DNA of 62,883 bases from Meiothermus rufus DSM 22234. Lineage in GTDB: Bacteria > Deinococcota > Deinococci > Deinococcales > Thermaceae. The stretch lies in contig NZ_AUHY01000011.1 in assembly GCF_000423425.1 (NCBI RefSeq), forward strand, positions 1 to 62,883, given 5' to 3'. Of this stretch, positions 41,846 to 50,563 are shown piece by piece (position 1 is the first letter of the stretch; every line of letters begins with the position of its first letter). A model generated the notes under the pieces. That model saw only the letters and a program-made list of their open reading frames with translations. It was not told where the DNA came from and ran no database searches. Both the position numbers and the translations under genes were made by a program.

Positions 41846-42753
41846 TACTGGTAGGGGGAGTACTGTTGCTGGCCTTGCTGCTGCCAGGGCTGCCGCTAGG
41901 AGAGTGGCGGGCCTTTGTACTAGACACCGCCCAGTTCGCCTTCCTGATCAGCGGGCTGGCCCTGGCCTGGGACCTGCTGGCCCGCACTGGCCAGCTTTCC
42001 CTAGCCCATGGGGCTTTTTTTGGCCTAGGAGCCTACAGCGCAGCCCTTTTGGCCCCAGGCCTGGGCACCCTTCCCGCCCTCCTGCTGGGGGGAGCGGTTG
42101 CGGCATTATTTAGCCTTTTGCTGGGACTTTCCACCCTACGGTTACAGGGGATGTACTTTGCCATTGCCACCCTGGCCTTCAGCGAGGTCATACGCACCCT
42201 GGTGCTCAAAGCCCAGTTCACCGGTGGCTCGATTGGCCTACCGGTACAGCCGGCCTTCGCTGGGGCCTACCCCTTGGGAGGCTACTATCTGGCGGTGGCC
42301 GTGCTAGCTATTTGCGCCATGGTGAGCCTGCTCCTGGGCCGTAGCCGGCTGCACTACGCCATGGCCGCCACCCGCCAGGGCGAGGCGGTGGCCCGGGTGC
42401 TGGGGGTCTCGGTGGTGCGGGTCAAACTGCTTGCTTTCATGATCTCGGCCTTCCTGGCCGGGCTGGCCGGCGGGGTATACGCCATGAAGACCCTGTTTCT
42501 CACCCCCTACGACGCCTTTGGTCTGGGCCGGGCAGTAGAGGCTTTGGTGATTCCCATCTTTGGCGGGCTTTACACCACCGCCGGGCCACTGCTGGGCGGC
42601 CTGATCGTAGTGAGCCTCGAGACCTGGCTGCGCCTGCGCATCGGCGAGGGGTATCTGGTGGTGTATGGGCTGATTCTGATTCTAACCATCCTGTTCCTGC
42701 CCAAAGGGCTCATGGGGCTGCTGGCCCGCCGCAAGGGGGGGCGCCATGCTTAG
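41842..42753 (+). CDS. LIV-type ABC permease, LivM type
   Basis: A 303-residue membrane protein with the LivM signature SLAHGAFFGLGAYSAALL and the AYFLTP-like ending YLVVYGLILILTILFLPKGLMGLL. The ATPase-docking segment is near VKLLAFMISAFLAGLAGGVYA. Start and stop overlap neighbours by 4 and 8 bases. Confidence 0.93.
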   Translation: MILVGGVLLLALLLPGLPLGEWRAFVLDTAQFAFLISGLALAWDLLARTGQLSLAHGAFFGLGAYSAALLAPGLGTLPALLLGGAVAALFSLLLGLSTLRLQGMYFAIATLAFSEVIRTLVLKAQFTGGSIGLPVQPAFAGAYPLGGYYLAVAVLAICAMVSLLLGRSRLHYAMAATRQGEAVARVLGVSVVRVKLLAFMISAFLAGLAGGVYAMKTLFLTPYDAFGLGRAVEALVIPIFGGLYTTAGPLLGGLIVVSLETWLRLRIGEGYLVVYGLILILTILFLPKGLMGLLARRKGGRHA

Positions 42754-43462
42754 GGTGAGGGGGTTGTCCAAGCGCTTTGGCGGGGTGGTGGCCGCCAGTG
42801 GGATCGACCTCGAGGTAGAACCGGGGGAAATCCTGGCCGTGATTGGCCCCAACGGGGCGGGCAAAAGCACCTTGTTGAACCTGCTTTCTGGTCTGATCCG
42901 CCCCGATGCCGGAGAGATTACCTTCCTGGGGCAAGACCTCACCTACGCCCCCCCGGAGGTACGCACCTGGAAAGGGTTGGGGCGGGCCTTCCAAATCGTG
43001 CAGCCCTTTCCCGAGATGACCGTGCGGGAAAACCTGCTGGTAGGGGCCCTTTATGGCAAGCCGGGCACCCCTGTGCAAACCGCCCATCGGGTGGTGGAAC
43101 AGGTGCTCGAGCTCACCGGCCTGGCCCCCAAGGCCGAAACCGAGGCGGGCGAACTGACCCTCCTGGAGGACAAACGCCTGGAGCTGGCCCGGGCTCTGGC
43201 TACCCAGCCCAAGCTGCTGCTTTTAGACGAGGTGATGGCTGGCCTGCGCCCCGCCGAGGCCCTGGAGGCGGTGGCACTGGTTCAGCGCATCCGAACCAGC
43301 GGGGTAACGGTGCTGTTCATCGAACACCTGATGCCGGTGGTGCGGGCCTTAGCCGACCGGGTGGTGGTGATGGACTACGGCCAGGTAATCGCCCAAGGCT
43401 CCTACGCGGAGGTGGCCGCCCACCCCAAGGTGCGCCAGGCCTATCTGGGGAGGAGCGCGTGA
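42746..43462 (+). CDS. LIV-type ABC ATPase, LivG type
   Basis: A 238-residue ATPase with Walker A GPNGAGKSTLLNLLSG, the LivG-specific GRAFQIVQPFPEMTVRENLLVG, a signature region TLLEDKRLELARALATQP and Walker B KLLLLDEVMAG. The normal LSGGQ signature reads TLLEDKR here, a form often seen in LivG relatives. It overlaps LivM by 8 bases and LivF by 4 bases. Confidence 0.93.
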   Translation: MLRVRGLSKRFGGVVAASGIDLEVEPGEILAVIGPNGAGKSTLLNLLSGLIRPDAGEITFLGQDLTYAPPEVRTWKGLGRAFQIVQPFPEMTVRENLLVGALYGKPGTPVQTAHRVVEQVLELTGLAPKAETEAGELTLLEDKRLELARALATQPKLLLLDEVMAGLRPAEALEAVALVQRIRTSGVTVLFIEHLMPVVRALADRVVVMDYGQVIAQGSYAEVAAHPKVRQAYLGRSA

Positions 43463-44163
43463 AGCTTACGGTTGACCAACTCACCGCAGGATATGGCAAA
43501 GCCCAGGTGTTGTTTGGCCTCACCCTCGAGGTAGCTGAAGGCGAGCTGGTGGCTCTTCTGGGGGCCAACGGCGCGGGCAAGACCACCGCTTTGCGGGTTC
43601 TTTCCGGCCTGATCAAGCCCTGGGGGGGCCAGGTTGCCCTAGATGGGCAGAGCCTGCTGGGCCTTTCCGCCGCCCGGCGGGCCCGCCTGGGGCTGGGGCA
43701 TGTACCCGAAGGACGCCAGCTTTTTCCCTTGATGAGCGTAGAGGAAAACCTGTTATTGGGTGCCGCCTTCTTAGCCTGGGAGAGCCGGGCTGAAGGACTA
43801 GAGCGGGTCTACCGGCTCTTCCCCCGCCTGGCCGAACGCCGCCGACAACTGGCGGGTACCCTTTCTGGAGGTGAGCAGCAGATGCTGGCCATTGGCCGGG
43901 CTCTGATGGGCCGGCCCCGCATCCTAATGGTGGATGAGCCCAGCCTGGGCCTCTCCCCCCGCCTGGCCGAGGAAGTGCTCGCCACCTTAGCCCAGGTACG
44001 GGCTGAAGGGGTGGGGGTGCTGCTGGTCGAGCAAAACGTGGCCCTGAGCCTCGAGGTGGCCGACCGGGGCTACGTGGTGGAACATGGCCGGGTGGTACTG
44101 CAAGGCCAGGCCAAGGAGCTGATCCAAAACCAAGCGGTACAGAAAGCCTACCTGGCCCTGTGA
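43459..44163 (+). CDS. LIV-type ABC ATPase, LivF type
   Basis: A 234-residue ATPase with Walker A GANGAGKTTALRVLSG, signature LSGGEQQMLAIGRALM, Walker B ILMVDEPSLGLSPRLAEEV and the LivF VPEGRQLFPLMSVEENL. It starts with GTG on a GTGA overlap and ends the overlapping run of nine genes that began at 36149. Confidence 0.93.
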   Translation: MKLTVDQLTAGYGKAQVLFGLTLEVAEGELVALLGANGAGKTTALRVLSGLIKPWGGQVALDGQSLLGLSAARRARLGLGHVPEGRQLFPLMSVEENLLLGAAFLAWESRAEGLERVYRLFPRLAERRRQLAGTLSGGEQQMLAIGRALMGRPRILMVDEPSLGLSPRLAEEVLATLAQVRAEGVGVLLVEQNVALSLEVADRGYVVEHGRVVLQGQAKELIQNQAVQKAYLAL

Positions 44164-44180
44164 ACTCGTGGGGTTTAGCG

Positions 44181-44186
44181 GATAAT
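44181..44186 (+). promoter_or_regulatory. -10 box of the SDR gene, leaderless type
   Basis: GATAAT ends 6 nt before ATG 44193, so this gene may have its own start as well as read-through. Confidence 0.35.
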
Positions 44187-44192
44187 AAAGCC

Positions 44193-44951
44193 ATGCTACT
44201 ACAAGGCAAGACAGCCCTCATCACGGGTGCGGCCAGCGGCATCGGCAAGGCCATCGCAACGGTGTTTGCCCGGGAAGGGGCCCGCCTTCTCCTCAACGAC
44301 CGGGCCGAAAGCGGCGCTGAAGTGGCCCAGGCTTTAGGTGGGGTTTTTTTGCAGGCCGACCTTTCCCGTCAGGAGGAGGTGCGGGCCTTGGCCCTGTGGG
44401 CCCTCGAGCAGGGACCTGTAGACATCCTGGTCAACAACGCTGGCCTACAGCGCATCCACCCGGTGGAAGAGTTCCCCGAGGAAACCTGGAACCTGATGCT
44501 CCAGGTGCTCCTCACCGCCCCCTTCCAGCTCATCAAATACACCCTGCCCAGCATGAAAGCCCGCCACTGGGGGCGCATCCTCAACATCGCCTCGCTGCAC
44601 GGCCTGGTGGCCAGCCCCTACAAGTCGGCCTACATCTCGGCCAAGCACGGTCTTCTAGGGCTGACCAAGACCGTGGCCCTCGAGGCCGCCGAGTACGGCA
44701 TCACCTGCAACGCCATCTGCCCGGCCTACGTCAAGACCGGCATTGTGGAGGCCCAGATCGCCGATCAGGCCCGCACCCTGGGCATCCGCGAGGAGGAGGT
44801 TATCGAGAAGGTCATGCTGGCCCCCGCAGCCATCAAACGCCTGATCGAACCAGAGGAGGTGGCCGAGCTGGCCCTTTTCCTGGCCTCGGACAAGGCCAGC
44901 GCGATCACCGGCTCGGCCCAACTCATCGACCTAGGCTGGACGGCACGCTAA
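44193..44951 (+). CDS. Short-chain dehydrogenase, 3-hydroxybutyrate dehydrogenase-like
   Basis: A 252-residue SDR with NAD-binding GAASGIGKAIA, the NNAG motif and the active site SLHGLVASPYKSAYISAKHG. Features like NNAGLQRIHPVEEFPEETWN and CPAYVKTGIVEAQIADQAR match the D-3-hydroxybutyrate dehydrogenase (BdhA) group, which oxidises (R)-3-hydroxybutyrate to acetoacetate. It follows livF by 29 bases on the same strand, so it closes the KAS III-LIV operon functionally. The longer frame starting at GTG 44160 is rejected because it overlaps livF and the family starts MLLQGK. It converges with dnaG by 4 bases. Confidence 0.88.
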   Translation: MLLQGKTALITGAASGIGKAIATVFAREGARLLLNDRAESGAEVAQALGGVFLQADLSRQEEVRALALWALEQGPVDILVNNAGLQRIHPVEEFPEETWNLMLQVLLTAPFQLIKYTLPSMKARHWGRILNIASLHGLVASPYKSAYISAKHGLLGLTKTVALEAAEYGITCNAICPAYVKTGIVEAQIADQARTLGIREEEVIEKVMLAPAAIKRLIEPEEVAELALFLASDKASAITGSAQLIDLGWTAR

Positions 44952-46726
44952 CCCCGCCGGTAGACCCGTCGCTCGGCCTCGATGGCCTGGAGCACCTCCT
45001 GAATCTCTTTGGTCAGGCTGCGAATCTCCTCGAGGTCGCCGGTAGCCTTGAGCTGGGTTTTGAGCTTATCCAGGCGCATCTCGTAGTAGACCTCGCGCAC
45101 CCGGGCCATGGCCACGTTCAGGTGGGCCTCGAGCTGGGCCCGCTCAAAGCTGGGGCTCTTCATCAGGGCGTCGATAAGCCGAGCCCCCTCCCCCCGCTGT
45201 TCAAACTGCCTAAGGATGCGGCTTTTGCCCTGGGCCTTATGGGCCAGCTGCATAAACTCAGCCAGCAAGCTACCCTCGGGGGGCCAGGTGTGGTCCTCTA
45301 CATACAGCGCCCACTGCACAAACTCCTCCTCGGGCACCGCGTACAACAGGGCGATCACATCCAGCTCACGCAACAGCCGTTTCTCGGTGAGGTCAGGCTG
45401 ACTCAGGCCAATATAGGCCGAGGGGTCGGAGTGTTTTCTCCCCTGGGAGGCACGGTCTTTGGCTAGGTAGTCTTCCAGCGCCCGGGGCGGGATGGCCAGG
45501 GCACCGATGACCTTGGCCTTCAGCGCCTCCACCACCCGGTCAAAAGGTTCGCTGGAGACCAATCGGGGGCGCAGGGCCTCGAGGACGCGCTGCTTGTGCT
45601 CCGGACGGCTCAGGTCTAGTCCTTGGGCCGCCCTCTCGAAGCGGTACTCCACTTCAGGCAAAGCCGTAGCTAAAGCCGCCTCGAAGCGCTCCCGGCCATC
45701 GGGCAACAACAAAAGGTCGCCGGGGTCGCGCCCCTCCTCGAGCAAGACCGCATATACCAAGAACCGGCGGACAACCTCTAGGTTCAGACTCTGCAGGGTG
45801 GCCTTGCGCCCGGCCTCATCGGCGTCAAAGGCCAAATAAAGCTCCGCTGCTTCGGCCCGCTTAAGCAGGTGGGCCTGCTCCGAGGACAGCGAGGAACCCA
45901 GCACCCCCACCGCCTCGCCAAAGCCAAGCTGGTGCAGGGCAATCACATCGAACAACCCCTCCACCACCACCGCCCGCTGCTTGGCGCGAATCTGAGTGCG
46001 GGCCTGAGGATAGCCATACAGCAGGAGGCTCTTCTTGAACCAAGCCGTCTCGGGGGAGTTGAGGTATTTAGGCTGCTGATCGCCCAAAGCTCGAGCGGTA
46101 AAGGCTACGGTACGGCCCAGCGGATCCTGAATGGGAAAGGTAATACGGTGGCGGAAGCGGTCGAAAAAGCGCCCCTCCCGCTCCACCAACACCCCGGCCT
46201 GAACCCCCTCCTGAGGGCTTACCCCGTGGCGGTGCAGGTACTGGAGCAGGCCATCCCAGCTTTCTGGGGCGTAACCCAGACCAAACTGCTCGATAGAGGC
46301 GGAACTCAGGCCACGCTGCTGTAGGTAGTCCAGGGCCTCCCCCCCCAGGTTGGCCCGAAAGTAGGCCTGGGCCAGCTCGAGCACCTGCAGCAACTCCCGG
46401 CGGGCTGAGCTCCGGCCCCGCTGCTGCGGCAGTTCAACTCCGGTCTCCTGAGCCAGCCGCTGGAGCACCTCGTCGAACTCCAGGCCCTCGATTTTCTCCA
46501 GAAAGGTGAAGAGATCCCCCCCGGCCTTGCAACCGAAGCAGTAGTACAACCCCCTGACCTCGTCGACGTGAAAGGAGGGGGTTTTCTCTTGGTGAAAGGG
46601 GCATAGACCCTTCCAGGTACCCCTGCCGCTGGGCCTAAGCGCCACATACCGCCCCACCAGCTCCTTTAGAGGCATCCGGGCGCGGATTAGCTCAATGGCT
46701 TGGGCCGTCTGGGCATCCATAGGCAT
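44948..46726 (-). CDS. dnaG: DNA primase DnaG
   Basis: Makes RNA primers for DNA replication. The 592-residue protein has an N-terminal zinc finger of the CHC2 type (Cys42, His45, Cys63, Cys66), the RNA polymerase domain motif near DRFRHRITFPIQDPLGRTVAF, and TOPRIM residues VVVEGLFDVIAL and LYLAFDADEAG. The C-terminal helicase-binding part is short and charged. ATG 46726 has TATTTT 7 nt upstream; a second ATG two codons later is also possible. It converges with the SDR gene. Confidence 0.95.
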   Translation of the reverse strand: MPMDAQTAQAIELIRARMPLKELVGRYVALRPSGRGTWKGLCPFHQEKTPSFHVDEVRGLYYCFGCKAGGDLFTFLEKIEGLEFDEVLQRLAQETGVELPQQRGRSSARRELLQVLELAQAYFRANLGGEALDYLQQRGLSSASIEQFGLGYAPESWDGLLQYLHRHGVSPQEGVQAGVLVEREGRFFDRFRHRITFPIQDPLGRTVAFTARALGDQQPKYLNSPETAWFKKSLLLYGYPQARTQIRAKQRAVVVEGLFDVIALHQLGFGEAVGVLGSSLSSEQAHLLKRAEAAELYLAFDADEAGRKATLQSLNLEVVRRFLVYAVLLEEGRDPGDLLLLPDGRERFEAALATALPEVEYRFERAAQGLDLSRPEHKQRVLEALRPRLVSSEPFDRVVEALKAKVIGALAIPPRALEDYLAKDRASQGRKHSDPSAYIGLSQPDLTEKRLLRELDVIALLYAVPEEEFVQWALYVEDHTWPPEGSLLAEFMQLAHKAQGKSRILRQFEQRGEGARLIDALMKSPSFERAQLEAHLNVAMARVREVYYEMRLDKLKTQLKATGDLEEIRSLTKEIQEVLQAIEAERRVYRRG

Positions 46727-46733
46727 ACCCCAG

Positions 46734-46739
46734 AAAATA
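46734..46739 (-). promoter_or_regulatory. -10 box of dnaG, leaderless type
   Basis: TATTTT on the minus strand ends 7 nt before ATG 46726. Confidence 0.45.
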
Positions 46740-46902
46740 GACCCCTATTTTACGTTCCCCCACCTCCGGCTGGTTCAATGCGCATCCCGGTTTATACCCA
46801 AGCGGTGTAGAAAAGCCTCCCACTCTCCTAGCACGACCCCTACACCACCCCCTATCCGCTTCGATAAATAGTCGTCCCGGGGCAGCCGCCTGTGCACTCT
46901 AA

Positions 46903-47271
46903 TCACTTCTTCAGGGCATCGCGGATTTCCCGAAGCAACACAATCTCTTCTGGCGGGGCCGCCGGTACGTCAGGGGCCTCGGTCTTCTTACGCATTTCTT
47001 GTAGCTTGTTCATCGGTGTAACCACGAAAAAATAAAGGGCAAAGCCAATCATCAAAAAACTCACCACCGCATTGAGGAACTTACCCACGTTCAAGGGGCC
47101 CAGCTTTAAGGCCGAGAAGTCGGGAGCACCAAACACCAGGCCAATGAGAGGGGTCAGGATGTCAACCACCAACGAGTTGACAATCGCACCGAAAGCCCCG
47201 CCGATAATCACCCCTACAGCCAGGTCGATCACGTTTCCCCGCAGGATGAATTGCCTGAATCCTTCCCACAT
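46903..47271 (-). CDS. mscL: Large-conductance mechanosensitive channel MscL
   Basis: Releases solutes from the cell under osmotic downshock. The 122-residue protein starts MWEGFRQFILRGNVIDLAVGVIIGGAFG, the highly conserved N-terminus and first helix, and has a second helix (NAVVSFLMIGFALYFFVV) and a charged C-terminal bundle. ATG 47271 is chosen over an ATG four codons upstream because the family starts MWxGF and GAGGG lies just upstream. Region 46727-46902 downstream shows no gene, only a 7 bp inverted repeat (GGTGTAG 46804-46810, CTACACC 46840-46846). Confidence 0.95.
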   Translation of the reverse strand: MWEGFRQFILRGNVIDLAVGVIIGGAFGAIVNSLVVDILTPLIGLVFGAPDFSALKLGPLNVGKFLNAVVSFLMIGFALYFFVVTPMNKLQEMRKKTEAPDVPAAPPEEIVLLREIRDALKK

Positions 47272-47363
47272 ACAACCCTCCAAACGAATAAGGCCGTCCT
47301 TGGTGCTGAGGGGATTTTTCTTTTTCTGGGCGACCCAGAGCCAATCTAAGCCTAGGGTGTTTA

Positions 47364-47410
47364 GGCGTCAAGCCCCGCCCTTGACGCCAGGCCCTTTTAC
47401 TCCCCACAAT
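47364..47410 (+). promoter_or_regulatory. Promoter of hisC with a palindrome over its -35 box
   Basis: TTGACG (47381-47386) and CACAAT (47405-47410) are 18 nt apart; GTG 47417 follows 6 nt after the -10, so the message is probably leaderless. GGCGTCAAG (47364-47372) and CTTGACGCC (47380-47388) form a perfect 9 bp inverted repeat whose right arm is the -35 box. A repressor binding here would block the promoter. It could also be an RNA hairpin only if transcribed from further upstream. Confidence 0.6.
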
Positions 47411-47416
47411 CGGGGG

Positions 47417-48475
47417 GTGAAGGCCTTTAAGCCCCATCTTCAAAAACTGCCTAGCTACCCCTATCAGAAAAGCGAAGCCCCCATCAAGCTCGACCAAAAC
47501 GAAAGCCCCTACGACCTACCCCTCGAGCTCAAAAAGCGGGTTTTGCAGCGCTTGCAAGAGCTGGACTTCAACCGCTACCCCGACTTGCACGCCGAGGAGG
47601 TGCGCCAGCGGCTGGCAGCTTTTTTAGACTGGCCTGCAGAAGGGCTGGTGGTGGCCCCGGGCTCCAACCTGCTCATTCAAATTCTGGCCCAAGCCGCAGA
47701 GCAGGTGCTGGACACCGCACCCTCTTTCCCCCACTATGCCTTTTCCGCCCGGGTAGCAGCCACACCCTACCGGGCAATTCCCTTAGGGGCCGACTTTGCC
47801 CTGCCGCTAGAGGCTTTGCTCGAGGCCCTCGAGGCTGGCCCGGGGGTGCTGTTTTTGCCCAACCCCCACGCCCCCACAGCCCGGCTCTTCAGTGAAGGGG
47901 AGGTTCGGTGCCTGGCCAAAAAAGCAGCCCAGACCGGCTGGCTCTTGGTGCTCGACGAGGCCTACCACCAGTTCGCCGGAACCGACAGCCTACCACTGGC
48001 CCGAACTAACCCCCACGTAGCCCTTTTGCGCACCTTCTCCAAGGCTTGGGGTCTGGGGGGAATTCGGGCGGGGTACCTAGTGGCCGCCCCCGAGGTTTGC
48101 CGGGTAGTGCAAAACTTTGTACCCCCTTTCGGCCTGCCCGCGCATACCGCCCAGGTTCTGCTAACGGTGTTGGAATCGCCTACATATGTGCAAAATATCG
48201 TGCAGACCTTGGTGGCCGAGCGGGAAAAGCTTTTGCGCGCTCTGCAAACCCACCCTACCTGGCAGGCCTACCCCAGCCAGACCAACTTTATTTTGCTGCG
48301 CACCCCAGATGCCGAGGCCGCCTATCAGGGGCTCTTACGTCAGGGCATTTTGGTGCGGCGGCAGGATCGCTACCCCGGCCTGGAAGGCTGTATTCGGGTC
48401 TCGGTAGGCACCCCGGAGGAAAACCAGCGTTTTTTGCAAGCCGCCTTTGCCCTAGCCGAGGTACCCCATGCGTAG
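47417..48475 (+). CDS. hisC: Histidinol-phosphate aminotransferase HisC
   Basis: Transfers an amino group to imidazole acetol phosphate in histidine synthesis. The 352-residue PLP enzyme has IKLDQNESPYDLP near the N-terminus, VAPGSNLLIQI, VLDEAYHQFAG, and the PLP-lysine segment LRTFSKAWGLGGIRAGY. GTG 47417 is chosen as it follows GGGG and the promoter, and the family begins at this point; a longer frame starts at 47072 inside mscL. It overlaps hisB by 8 bases. Confidence 0.94.
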   Translation: MKAFKPHLQKLPSYPYQKSEAPIKLDQNESPYDLPLELKKRVLQRLQELDFNRYPDLHAEEVRQRLAAFLDWPAEGLVVAPGSNLLIQILAQAAEQVLDTAPSFPHYAFSARVAATPYRAIPLGADFALPLEALLEALEAGPGVLFLPNPHAPTARLFSEGEVRCLAKKAAQTGWLLVLDEAYHQFAGTDSLPLARTNPHVALLRTFSKAWGLGGIRAGYLVAAPEVCRVVQNFVPPFGLPAHTAQVLLTVLESPTYVQNIVQTLVAEREKLLRALQTHPTWQAYPSQTNFILLRTPDAEAAYQGLLRQGILVRRQDRYPGLEGCIRVSVGTPEENQRFLQAAFALAEVPHA

Positions 48476-49052
48476 CGCCAGTGTAGAACGCCACACCGCT
48501 GAAACCCAGATTCGCCTGCGCTTAGACCTGGATGGCCCTGTGGAAGGGGTTATCCACACTGGGCTGGGCTTTCTGGATCACCTGCTGCTGGCCCTACAGC
48601 GGCATGGGCGGCTGGGGCTGGCGGTGGAAGCCCAAGGCGACTTAGAGGTGGACGTGCACCACCTGGTGGAGGATGTGGGCATCGTGTTGGGCATGGCCTT
48701 ACGCCAGGTGGTAGGAGAGGGAAAAGGCCTCGAGCGCTACGGCGAGGCCACTGTGCCCATGGACGAGACCCTGGTGCAGGCGGTGCTGGATATCTCGGGC
48801 CGGCCTCACCTGGCTTTCGTCCCGGAGGAGTTACCCATCGCGGGCAGCGCAGGAGGACTCAACGCCTATCACCTGCGGGAGTTTCTGCGCGGGCTGTGCA
48901 ATCACGCGGGCCTTACCCTACACCTGCGCCTGCTGGCGGGGCGGGAAGCCCACCACGTCCTCGAGGCTAGCTTCAAGGCCCTGGCCCGAGCCCTTTACCA
49001 GGCCACCCGCCTGACCCGCGATGACCTCCCCAGTACCAAGGAGCTGTTGTGA
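48468..49052 (+). CDS. hisB: Imidazoleglycerol-phosphate dehydratase HisB
   Basis: Catalyses the dehydration of imidazoleglycerol phosphate. The 194-residue single-domain enzyme shows GLGFLDHLLLALQRHG and DVHHLVEDVGIVLG, the two metal-binding His-rich motifs, and a second half with PMDETLVQAVLDISGRPHL and HHVLEASFKALARAL. The phosphatase domain found in E. coli HisB is absent, as usual outside enterobacteria. It lies between hisC and hisH with overlaps on both sides. Confidence 0.96.
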   Translation: MRSASVERHTAETQIRLRLDLDGPVEGVIHTGLGFLDHLLLALQRHGRLGLAVEAQGDLEVDVHHLVEDVGIVLGMALRQVVGEGKGLERYGEATVPMDETLVQAVLDISGRPHLAFVPEELPIAGSAGGLNAYHLREFLRGLCNHAGLTLHLRLLAGREAHHVLEASFKALARALYQATRLTRDDLPSTKELL

Positions 49053-49645
49053 AAACCCTGCTCATCGACTACGGCTCGGGCAACCTGCATAGTGCGGCCA
49101 AGGCCCTGCAGGCTACCGGCTATGCGGTGACGGTTTCCGCCGACCCGGGTGAGGTGGCCCGCCACGACCTACTGGTGCTACCCGGCCAGGGCCACTTTGG
49201 CCAGGTTATGCGCTCGTTTCAGACCTCGGGCTTTGAGGAAGGGGTACGCCGGCACATCGCTTTGGGCAAGCCCTTTCTGGGGATCTGCGTGGGCATGCAG
49301 ATCCTCTTTGCCGGTTCGGAAGAAGCCCCCGGCGTGGCCGGGTTGGGGCTGGCCCCAGGCCGCCTAGTGCGCTTCCAGGCCCGCCGGGTTCCCCAGATGG
49401 GCTGGAATACGGTGGCCTACCCGGCTTTGTTTGCCCACCTCTCGGGCCGCTACTTCTACTTCGTCCACTCCTACTACGCCCCTGTGGGGGAGGGCAGCCT
49501 CGGCCTAGCCGAGTACGAGGGCACCCGCTTTACCGCCCTTTACGCCCGGGAAAATCTGGTTGCGCCACAGTTCCACCCAGAAAAAAGCGGGGCGGCGGGG
49601 CTGGCCTTGCTCGAGGCCATCCGGGCCTACTTCCGCACCCTCTAG
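49049..49645 (+). CDS. hisH: Imidazole glycerol phosphate synthase glutaminase HisH
   Basis: Supplies ammonia from glutamine to HisF. The 198-residue class I amidotransferase has the nucleophile Cys80 in FLGICVGMQILF and the His-Glu pair in PQFHPEKSG. It starts LLIDYGSGNLHS, typical of HisH. The GTG overlaps the hisB stop (GTGA). hisF and hisA are not in the window, so the histidine genes are dispersed. Its stop abuts the convergent kinase gene. Confidence 0.95.
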   Translation: MKTLLIDYGSGNLHSAAKALQATGYAVTVSADPGEVARHDLLVLPGQGHFGQVMRSFQTSGFEEGVRRHIALGKPFLGICVGMQILFAGSEEAPGVAGLGLAPGRLVRFQARRVPQMGWNTVAYPALFAHLSGRYFYFVHSYYAPVGEGSLGLAEYEGTRFTALYARENLVAPQFHPEKSGAAGLALLEAIRAYFRTL

Positions 49646-50563
49646 CTAGCGGGCCTGGAGCAAATCCTCTTCGGTGATCAGCCGCCCCTGCCCCCCCACC
49701 GCGGTAGCCGCCAAAGAGCCGGCCAGGTTGCCCAGACGGGCCGCGGTGAAGGGGTCTTTGCCCTGCAGGATGGCATGGGCAAACACTGCGGTAAAGGCAT
49801 CCCCCGAGCCGGTGGTGTCTACCACCTCCTCCAGCGGGTAGGGCTCGATGAGTTCCTGGCGGGCCGGGGTCACCACAATGGAGCCCAAAGCCCCCACCTT
49901 AACGATAACGGTCTCGAGGCCCCAGCCCCTGAGGGCACTCACCCCGTCGCTAATGGAGGAGGCCCCGGTCAGGGCCAGCAGCTCTACCTGGTTCATCAGC
50001 AGATACGGAACCCCCCGCAGGATGCTCAGCAGTTCTTTACCCGCAGCCCGCACCGCTCCGGTTCCCAAATCAACGAAAATGGGCAGCTCGCGCTTTCGGG
50101 CCGCGTCCAGCACATGGATGGCGTACTGTCGCTGAGGCCCCCCCACAAAAGCGTAGGCCGAGATGACCACCCCGTCGACCGGATCGAGCATGCGGGCCTT
50201 AAACTCGGCGGCATCCAGGTAGCGGCTGGCCCCTCCGGTGGCAATCATGGCCCGTTCACCGCCCGGCACCAGCAGAATCAGAATAGACGAGGTGGTCTGT
50301 TCGGGGTCGGTTTGCAAATACTTGAGGTCGACCCCCACCCGCTCCACCTGGGACAAAGCCACGCTGCGGAAGGGGTCGTCACCCACCCGGCTAGCCAGGT
50401 AAACCTTGTTACCCAAGCTGGCCAGGTGGGCGGCCAGGGTGCCCCCCGCTCCACCGGGCTTCATCAGGGCCCGCTGGGCCGAAACCTCCTCCCCCGGCTC
50501 CGGGATTCGCTCGAGAAAATAGATTAGGTCAACCGATACATCCCCTACGACAAAGAACCGCAT
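49646..50563 (-). CDS. PfkB-family sugar kinase
   Basis: A 305-residue ribokinase-like enzyme. N-terminal VGDVSVDLIYFLERIPEPGEE and KPGGAGGTLAAHLASLGNKV mark the sugar side, and VVDTTGSGDAFTAVF holds the catalytic Asp and anion hole. It phosphorylates a sugar or nucleoside using ATP; candidates are ribose, fructose or keto-deoxygluconate, but the sequence does not settle it. AGGAGGC lies before the ATG. Region 50564-50675 upstream shows TAAACT (50612-50607, minus) as a possible -10 box. Confidence 0.88.
   Translation of the reverse strand: MRFFVVGDVSVDLIYFLERIPEPGEEVSAQRALMKPGGAGGTLAAHLASLGNKVYLASRVGDDPFRSVALSQVERVGVDLKYLQTDPEQTTSSILILLVPGGERAMIATGGASRYLDAAEFKARMLDPVDGVVISAYAFVGGPQRQYAIHVLDAARKRELPIFVDLGTGAVRAAGKELLSILRGVPYLLMNQVELLALTGASSISDGVSALRGWGLETVIVKVGALGSIVVTPARQELIEPYPLEEVVDTTGSGDAFTAVFAHAILQGKDPFTAARLGNLAGSLAATAVGGQGRLITEEDLLQAR

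Noticed and set aside
39831-44163. Calling the transporter a branched-chain amino acid system
   Set aside because: The family name fits, but gene context points to a carboxylic acid; substrate left open and liv symbols not assigned.
44396-45466. 356-codon plus-strand frame spanning the SDR 3' end and dnaG
   Set aside because: It crosses two real genes in shifted and antisense frames and has no domain-like sequence.
46727-46902. Small RNA or regulatory RNA between dnaG and mscL
   Set aside because: Only a 7 bp inverted repeat with a 29-base loop is seen and no promoter or terminator frames it.
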